DNA from: Nannocystis punicea
GTDB lineage: Bacteria; Myxococcota_A; Polyangia; Nannocystales; Nannocystaceae
DNA length: 64,000 bases
Direction of reading: 5' to 3'
Assembly: GCF_026965555.1 (NCBI RefSeq)
Contig: NZ_CP114040.1
Coordinates: 11,114,001 to 11,178,000, forward strand
Part shown: one piece after another, positions 58,994-64,000 of the stretch
Numbering within the stretch: the stretch's first letter is position 1
Layout of the letters: every line of letters starts with the position of its first letter
The notes under the pieces: generated by a model
Seen by the model: only the letters and a program-made list of their open reading frames with translations
Databases searched by the model: none
Told to the model about the DNA's origin: nothing
Translations under genes and position numbers: made by a program

Positions 58994-59719
58994 TCATCTC
59001 CCGTCGCTACGACCATCCAGCGCCTCTCGCCATCGTCGAGTCGTCTCGTCCGCCTGGCGGATGAGCACCGGCGGCGGCAAGAGCCTCGCCGTCGCGCCGT
59101 CCAGCCCGAGGAACTCGAGCACGCGCGCGATCTGGCCGCGGTAGTCCGCCGCCAGCGACTCGTAGTACACCGTAAAAGGCTCGATCCCCCGCGCCGCGAA
59201 GTATTGCAGCCACGAGGTCTGTTGCCACGTCAGTTGCCGCTCCAGCTGCTCGACCTCGCGCGGATCGAGCGCCGGAGGCGGCGCCGGGGCGACCCCCGGG
59301 GTCCGGGCCCATTGATTCGTGTGAATCGCCCGGTAGAACGAGAGGGCCTGGGCCCGGACGTCCCGGCGCACGATGTTGACATAGCGCGCGCCGGGGAACA
59401 GGCGCTCGAGCACAGCGTCGCCGGCGCGCGGCCTGCCCGCCCAACGCGCGAGCGACTGGACGTGCATGTACTGGATCTTGATCCCGAAGACCCCGTTTCG
59501 ACCGGTGCCGTGCCGGCGTGCGGCGGCGAGGTAGTCCGCGAACGGGCAGTCCGGCACCAGGCCCCAGCGATGGAACCAATGGTCGAGGAAGTCCGGCGCG
59601 AACGATTCGGCCGGGTGCCCTGCGACCCCGGTGGCCTCCAGACCTTCGCACAGGAGGCTGCTCCCGCTCCGCTGGCTGCCGGCGATGACGTAACGCCGCG
59701 CTGGTCGATTGCTCTCCAT
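58994..59719 (-). CDS. Stf0-family sulfotransferase
   Basis: A 241-residue protein. The PAPS-binding loop is AGSQRSGSSLLCEGLE near residue 14, followed by GVAGHPAESF, both typical of Stf0 (trehalose sulfotransferase) family enzymes. YVNIVRRDVRAQALSFYRA is the 3'-phosphate-binding part. It would transfer sulfate from PAPS to a hydroxyl. Within this operon the likely acceptor is the precursor peptide, or a hydroxyl added by the oxygenase downstream. There are 18 bp to the methyltransferase gene. Confidence 0.9.
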   Translation of the reverse strand: MESNRPARRYVIAGSQRSGSSLLCEGLEATGVAGHPAESFAPDFLDHWFHRWGLVPDCPFADYLAAARRHGTGRNGVFGIKIQYMHVQSLARWAGRPRAGDAVLERLFPGARYVNIVRRDVRAQALSFYRAIHTNQWARTPGVAPAPPPALDPREVEQLERQLTWQQTSWLQYFAARGIEPFTVYYESLAADYRGQIARVLEFLGLDGATARLLPPPVLIRQADETTRRWREALDGRSDGR

Positions 59720-59737
59720 GGGCCTCCGTTCGTACGA

Positions 59738-60613
59738 CTACGCCTTCCGAGCTTTCGGGTCCTTCGGACCGATCGCGGGGCGACCCGGGCGGCGAGGTGA
59801 ATCGAGCGCGTCGTGAGCGCCCATCCGCTCGGCGAGCTCGTGCTCCACGACCGCGCGGTGCTGCACGGGCGGGATGTAGAGGGTCCCGAGGTTGGTGTTG
59901 GTCGACATCACGTCGGCCAGCCGGTCGAGCGGGATCCGCTGCGTGACGGTCTCGAGCAACGGGTGCGTCTTCGACAGCACGAAGAGCGCGGTGTGCTTGG
60001 GCGGGTAGTACTTCAACAGGTACGCCTGGAAGCGGCGGAGGTTGTCGATGCTCTGCTTGCCCGGGAGGCGGTTGCTCGACTCCAGCACGATCGGGACCTG
60101 GTAGATGACCGTCCCCACGTCCGTCTGCAGCGGCCGCTGGCGAATGAGCATGTCGCTCGCCTCGTAGATCTGCAGGCCGTCTCCCCCGGGGTCGATTCCC
60201 AGGTCGGACAGCAGCGTGTCGAGCGACGAGACGCCCGGCAGGATCATCGTCCTCAGGTCGAGGATCTGCGCGGCGCGCTGGATGAGCTCCGTCGGGTAGC
60301 AGTACATCGTGGGGTGCCCGTACGTGGCGAAACAGACCGGGCCTTCGTCGAGCGCCCCTGAGATCACCTCCGACGCCATGCGGCGATAGATGACCATCCT
60401 GTGGGCCCCGAGATCGCCCCGTACGGTGAGCTCGGTGACCTTCGGGCAGATGGTACGAAGGTAGTCGCAGACGCCCTCGGCGGTGTCGGTGACGAACACG
60501 TGCCGGCAGCGCTTGATGGTCTCCTCGACCTCGCGGGTCATCTGGTGGATGCCCGAGACACCCAGACCTACGATGGCGATGTCGAATGCGTGGTGCTTGG
60601 TCGACGTGTTCAT
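59738..60613 (-). CDS. Borosin-type alpha-N-methyltransferase (tetrapyrrole-methylase fold)
   Basis: A 291-residue protein. IAIVGLGVSGIHQMTREV is the SAM-fold start. RMVIYRRM supplies Arg72 and Tyr76, and CFATYGHPTMYC supplies Tyr98, which I align with the conserved Arg and Tyr residues of OphMA/SonM. SDLGIDPGGDGLQIYEAS, followed by VIYQVPIVLES, is very close to the SonM sequence DLGIDPGNSGHQSFEAS. In borosins this enzyme methylates backbone amides of the precursor's core. The C-terminus has a short basic tail. It overlaps the precursor-like gene by 4 nt, as expected for a split borosin pair. The precursor partner is inferred. Confidence 0.9.
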   Translation of the reverse strand: MNTSTKHHAFDIAIVGLGVSGIHQMTREVEETIKRCRHVFVTDTAEGVCDYLRTICPKVTELTVRGDLGAHRMVIYRRMASEVISGALDEGPVCFATYGHPTMYCYPTELIQRAAQILDLRTMILPGVSSLDTLLSDLGIDPGGDGLQIYEASDMLIRQRPLQTDVGTVIYQVPIVLESSNRLPGKQSIDNLRRFQAYLLKYYPPKHTALFVLSKTHPLLETVTQRIPLDRLADVMSTNTNLGTLYIPPVQHRAVVEHELAERMGAHDALDSPRRPGRPAIGPKDPKARKA

Positions 60614-61317
60614 CCGAGCTTCTCCATCAAACGGGCGACGGCCACGCGCCTCTCGGCCGAGCTTCGAGCTCCGCGAATCTCTTTCATGGCTTTCACAACT
60701 TCCGGATCGGCGATGAGATCGTCGATGACAAAGTCCTTCCAGCGCTGAAAGCTGTTGAACCAGTCGTGGTGGCCAATGACGTTGACCCCGAAACCGGGCC
60801 CCCCGGGCGGCGGTCCCGGCGGCGGTCCCGGCGGCGGTCCCGGAACTGGACCGACTCCAAACGACACCCCGGGCGGCGGCCCCGGCGGTGGCCCCGGCGG
60901 CGGTCCCGGCGGCGGTCCAGGCGGTGGTCCAGGCGGGGGCGGCGGTGGCGGCGGCGGCGGACCTGGAGGAGGCGGTGGCGGTGGCGGCGGTGGTGGCGGC
61001 GGTGGCGGCGGCGGCGGCGGGCCTGGAGGAGGCGGCGGCGGTGGCGGCGGTGGCGGCGGTGGCGGTGGCGGCGGTGGCGGCGGTGGCGGCGGTGGTGGAG
61101 GCGGTGGCAACTCCGAGGGAGGCGAAGGCCGGTCCGGATCGGAGCGCACGCCACCCATGATCAGCCGCCAGAGTTCGGCTCGATCGACGATCAGCGCTCG
61201 TACCTCGTGGTCCTTGAGCTCGTAGGGCGCGAGCGCCTTACGAGGGTTTGATTGCAGCGCATAAAAGAAATCGAAGTCCGTTTGCGCGCGATCGAGAACG
61301 CGTTTGAAATCACTCAT
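60610..61317 (-). CDS. Precursor-like protein with helical leader, Pro/Gly tract and candidate cores
   Basis: 235 residues. GGAGGGGAC precedes ATG 61317. Residues 1-55 (MSDFKRVLDRAQTDFDFFYA, then NPRKALAPYELKDHEVRALI) form a small helical domain with the NPxxxL...GL-like pattern of borosin binding domains (SonA) and Nif11-type leaders. Residues 71-149 consist only of Pro and Gly. Then GVSFGVGPVPG, GPPP repeats and PGFGVNVIGHHDWFNSFQ (173-189) follow, two candidate cores sharing FGV. Residues 190-235 are a second helical segment. It stands first in the operon, ahead of the methyltransferase. No Cys is present, so this is not a lanthipeptide or similar substrate. Confidence 0.82.
   Translation of the reverse strand: MSDFKRVLDRAQTDFDFFYALQSNPRKALAPYELKDHEVRALIVDRAELWRLIMGGVRSDPDRPSPPSELPPPPPPPPPPPPPPPPPPPPPPPPPPPPGPPPPPPPPPPPPPPPPPPPGPPPPPPPPPPGPPPGPPPGPPPGPPPGPPPGVSFGVGPVPGPPPGPPPGPPPGGPGFGVNVIGHHDWFNSFQRWKDFVIDDLIADPEVVKAMKEIRGARSSAERRVAVARLMEKLG
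60871..61107. repeat. GGC/GGT trinucleotide tract encoding Pro/Gly
   Basis: About 237 bp of ggc/ggt/gga triplets on the plus strand, that is CCN/GGN codons in the precursor gene. The tract is mostly Pro codons with a few Gly codons that split it into blocks. The codon mix (CCG, CCA, CCC, CCT) shows the tract is not a pure microsatellite, so some amino-acid-level selection is likely. Confidence 0.85.
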
Positions 61318-61328
61318 GTCCCCTCCAC
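61318..61328 (-). promoter_or_regulatory. Strong ribosome-binding site of the precursor gene
   Basis: GGAGGGGAC directly upstream of the ATG. Precursor genes of RiPP operons are usually translated strongly, which fits. Confidence 0.7.
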
Positions 61329-61341
61329 TGGGAACGCATCC

Positions 61342-61374
61342 CCTATAGGTGGCCCCAGTGTCGCTCCACGTCAA
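61342..61374 (-). promoter_or_regulatory. Possible promoter of the RiPP operon
   Basis: TTGACG (61374-61369) and TATAGG (61347-61342) are separated by 21 nt, longer than the usual 17. The TATAGG box ends 24 nt before the ATG. Weak evidence; another sigma factor is possible. Confidence 0.3.
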
Positions 61375-62166
61375 ACCCGCCTAACAGCATTCATGCGTCG
61401 CAACAAATCGCGCGTGCAGGCGCCTTTCCGGGTCCAGGGAGCAGTCACGAGCCGTGTTCGGACGATGTCGCGAATGTGAAATGGAGCGCTCCGATTACGG
61501 GGTCCTCGACGACAGACTCCGCGAGCGCGCCCCGGCGCCGGCCGAGCAGATCTCCGGGCATATGCGTCGAGGTGCCGATCCGGCGTGTGGGCATATTCGC
61601 AACGCGGCCCCGGCCCCCCAATCGTCAGCCAGGCCTACCCGTGATCGGCGCATCCGCATGGTATGACCATCACGGCGTACCTCGGATTGCGACGAGTCCT
61701 CGCGCCGGCGGTTTCACGTCGCGGCCATATCCGCGCCGAGCATGAGGACAGCCTCGTCCTCACGATGCGCAGCGAATCCGCGCACTGTATTCGCTCGGGC
61801 GGCATGGTACCCGAGAGAGTCATCGATTCGCGGAGCTCCGAGGGGACGATGCAGCCGCAGCCGTCGAGGCCCGCAGCGCATCGACTGCGACTGCCCGAGC
61901 CGTCGCGGCGATCGTGAGCCGGGCCGGCGATGCGTCGATGCAACCGAGGGAGGCGCGGGCGCGACGCCCGAGCAGGCGTCGTTCGCTGCTGCGTTGATGA
62001 CGTGCACGCAGCAGAACTGCTTGTGAGCGGGACGCCGCAGACTCGGGCGAGTTCGCGGTGTGGCCGTACGCGACCGCCCGAGCCTGGCGAGATGGTCCGT
62101 CGCGGCGAGCGGGCGCTTGCGTGCGGACGAGCCGCGCGAGGCGGCGCGATCGAGGTAGAAGGGTGT
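61375..62166. other. 790-bp gap without convincing gene
   Basis: Contains an 84-codon open frame at 61663-61917 with no motif and atypical codon bias. The in-frame stop at 61915 is the last stop before the next gene, so a longer N-terminus (ATG 61930, GTG 62002, ATG 62092) is possible for that gene. Confidence 0.4.
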
Positions 62167-64000
62167 GTGCGATCGAATCCTCTCGCGGGCTTCTTCACCG
62201 CCGACGCTGCGGCGATCCTCGGCGCGCAGGACCGGCTGGCCGCGGCCGATGAACCGGCGCGCGCGCGGGTCGTGAGGCCGAGTCCGGTGCCGTTCCTCCC
62301 GGGCATGCGAGCGGCACCCGAGGGCCTGTGGTCGGAGCCGTACTTCGGCCCGGTGGAGGCGCGCGATCCGGCGGCCTGGGGCGTGATCGAATTGCCGCGA
62401 CCGGTGGTTCACCCGGGGCTGGTGCCGGCGATCGCCGGGGTGCTCGGGCTGCGCGCGAGCGAGGTTTGGGCGGTCGCCGAGGTACGGGCGTGGATCGACG
62501 CCGAGGGCCGGGTTCGTACGCCTCCCGGGCATCCGGGGGTCGACGGGCCGTACGACACGTGGCTGCACGAGTGGCCGCCGCACCGATTCAACGAGGCGAT
62601 GTTTCGGCTCGAGGCGGAGGGCGATCCGACGTACGGGACCCGTCTCGCGCAGTGGTACGCCGAGAAAGGCATCGACGCCGAGGCGGTCGTGCGCGACGAC
62701 GAATCGTGGCGGGACGAGGCCAATGCGAATACCGGGCCGGCGGGGCTGCTCGGGCGGCTCTCGGCCCGGCTCGGCGAAGAGGCGGCGGGGCGCCTGTTCG
62801 TGCGCCACGTGCCGGTGCCCCCGGTCCCGGAGCGGCCGCTCGAGCGCCGTCCGGGCGGGGTGTTCGTGGCGGGGGCGCGCAGCGGCAGCCTCGCGGCGCT
62901 GATCGACGAGGCGGTCTACATGCAGCGAATGATCGAGGCGTCCCCGGGTCTGATCGGCGAACACTATCACCTGCTCCTGGTCCAGCGCGCGCTGCGGTCG
63001 GTGCTGGCTGCGTGGGGCGCCGCCGAGGCGCCGGAGACGTTCGCCGCGGCGCTGCCCGAGGCGGGCGGGCCGACCGAGGTGCCGCTGTGGCCGTTGCCGG
63101 AGACGCACGCCGAGCTGGCGACGCCGCGAACGCTGGCGTTCGTCGGCCCGGGGCGGGCAGTGCTGGACCTGCGGACGGCGAGCTTCGAGGTCGACCTGAC
63201 CACCGGGGCGCTGGCGCGCTGGTGGCCGAGCGCAGGGCTGACTCTCATGACATGGCTCGAGGGACATCTCATTTACTTCGGCGGTCCGGCCGTGTCCTGC
63301 TTCGAGCTGGCGCGCGGGCGGTGGACGCGGGGGGCGCTGCCGGCCTGCGTGCCGTACACGTTCGAGGAGGTCGAGAAGCTCACGTTCGTGATCGAGACGG
63401 CGACGCGGCGGCGGCACCGGCTCACCGTGGTCGCCGAGACGGTCGACCTGCGGGTGTCGCCGTGCGCACGCTACCGGGCGTCGCGCGCCGGCGAGGGCGC
63501 GGTGTTTCGCTTCGACGGCGAGCCGCAGCTGCCGCTCGAGCTGGAAAGCGAGAGCGCGCCGGTGATGTGGCCCGAAGGACAGCTGCGCGAGCCGAGCGAG
63601 CGCGAGTCGAGTCGGCTCGAGGAGACCGCCTGGTGCGACGCAGGGCTGCACGCCCTGGTGCTCTGCGAGGCCCGCGACGCGTTTCGCCGGGTCCAGGACG
63701 GCGGGGTGGTCGAGGGCACGCGCGTGTTGTTCCGGGTGCCGTTCGCGATCTCCGCGGCGGCGTTCGACCCCGCCGGCGGCGAGGTGCTGCTGGCCGGCGA
63801 GGCGGAGCTGTGGCACGTCGCGCTCGACCCCGAGCCGCGGCTGTTGACGCGCTTCGACCTGCGGCCGCTGCGGGCGATGATGCTGGGACCCGAGGGCCGC
63901 GCGCGCCCGCGGGCCGACGCGCTCAACGCGGCGCTGTGTCGCCACGGGACATTGCTCGGGGTCGGCGACGTCGACGAGGCCGAGCTGGCGCGGCTCGACA
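62167..64000 (+). CDS. RNA polymerase beta'-like protein, N-terminal part (cut by window end)
   Basis: At least 611 codons, running off the right edge. GTG 62167 has AGAAGGG just upstream and codon bias becomes strong there; ATG 62092 is an alternative. PEGLWSEPYFGP, then WGVIELPRPVVHP, resembles beta' GLF-x-x-x-IFGP and MGHIELAxPVxH. VRHVPVPPVPERP resembles the beta' LPVxPPxLRP stretch, and AALIDEAVYMQRMIE resembles the LNDLYRxVIxRNNRL helix. No zinc-ribbon Cys cluster lies between them and no NADFDGD catalytic motif appears in the next 370 residues. It looks like a degenerate beta' paralogue, no longer catalytic. The C-terminal part seen here is beta-rich and does not match beta'. Confidence 0.6.
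   Translation, partial: MRSNPLAGFFTADAAAILGAQDRLAAADEPARARVVRPSPVPFLPGMRAAPEGLWSEPYFGPVEARDPAAWGVIELPRPVVHPGLVPAIAGVLGLRASEVWAVAEVRAWIDAEGRVRTPPGHPGVDGPYDTWLHEWPPHRFNEAMFRLEAEGDPTYGTRLAQWYAEKGIDAEAVVRDDESWRDEANANTGPAGLLGRLSARLGEEAAGRLFVRHVPVPPVPERPLERRPGGVFVAGARSGSLAALIDEAVYMQRMIEASPGLIGEHYHLLLVQRALRSVLAAWGAAEAPETFAAALPEAGGPTEVPLWPLPETHAELATPRTLAFVGPGRAVLDLRTASFEVDLTTGALARWWPSAGLTLMTWLEGHLIYFGGPAVSCFELARGRWTRGALPACVPYTFEEVEKLTFVIETATRRRHRLTVVAETVDLRVSPCARYRASRAGEGAVFRFDGEPQLPLELESESAPVMWPEGQLREPSERESSRLEETAWCDAGLHALVLCEARDAFRRVQDGGVVEGTRVLFRVPFAISAAAFDPAGGEVLLAGEAELWHVALDPEPRLLTRFDLRPLRAMMLGPEGRARPRADALNAALCRHGTLLGVGDVDEAELARLD

Noticed and set aside
60755..61225. Plus-strand Gly-only frame opposite the precursor
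   Set aside because: It is the complement of the Pro/Gly tract; no start or domain. The minus frame has a Shine-Dalgarno and the 4-nt overlap.
61663..61917. 84-codon plus-strand frame before the RNA polymerase-like gene
   Set aside because: No motif, mixed codon bias; ends in the last stop before the next gene.

Overview
The window is very GC-rich with strong G/C bias at third codon positions. It carries transmembrane Ser/Thr kinases with TPR tails, many Ser/Thr-rich or Cys-anchored lipoproteins, an ADYC-domain protein, an AgmX/PglI-like lipoprotein and a retron-type reverse transcriptase. Together these point to a myxobacterium, most likely of the Nannocystis/Plesiocystis group (inference from gene content, not from a marker gene). 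No rRNA, tRNA, CRISPR array, phage or insertion sequence was seen.

Layout. 1-5.2 kb: start of an S55 (SpoIVB-type) peptidase gene, a thioredoxin-fold lipoprotein, a four-PAS hybrid histidine kinase and RadC. 5.2-10.2 kb: metabolic and accessory genes (an SDR with a changed active site, a beta-class DNA methyltransferase, an HSL-type esterase, a metallo-beta-lactamase-fold protein, a double-thioredoxin-fold protein). 10.4-12.4 kb: a two-gene Septu-like defence module (PtuB HNH nuclease and PtuA ATPase). 12.5-20 kb: an aldo/keto reductase, an ABC exporter fused to a cyclic-nucleotide-binding domain, a TPR protein, an HEIVH metallopeptidase-like lipoprotein and a small secreted protein. 20.9-25.5 kb: a tandem 1.5 kb duplication carrying two VWA-like lipoprotein genes, next to a large lipoprotein whose 3' end was copied into the first unit. 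26-39.8 kb: three Ser/Thr kinases, an ABC-type substrate-binding lipoprotein, an ADYC lipoprotein and an ECF sigma factor.

40.1-53.3 kb is a four-gene, tightly packed minus-strand operon: a HEAT-like/BRCT protein, a 2240-residue propeller plus HEAT-repeat protein with a poly-Asp tract, a SWIM zinc-finger protein, and a retron-type reverse transcriptase with NAxxH, YADD and VTG motifs. It looks like a retron-family system of the WHSWIM/HEAT kind. There is no room for an msr-msd immediately 5' of the RT gene.

54.1-61.3 kb is an eight-gene minus-strand operon that I read as a borosin-like RiPP pathway. The first gene encodes a precursor-like protein (helical leader, 79-residue Pro/Gly tract, candidate cores). 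Then come a SonM/OphMA-like alpha-N-methyltransferase, a Stf0 sulfotransferase, a 2OG-Fe(II) oxygenase, an SDR with a lost active site, a B12/radical-SAM RiPP maturase, a DUF6445-like oxygenase and an NAD-dependent epimerase/reductase. This combination is the best candidate here for an undescribed system. The last gene (62.2 kb to the end) resembles a degenerate RNA polymerase beta' N-terminus.

Across the whole window a short inverted repeat, TGTCC-N4-GGACA (usually CATGTCC...GGACATG or CCTGTCC...GGACAGG), recurs between genes and in frame inside genes. At least once it forms the stem of a T-tailed terminator.
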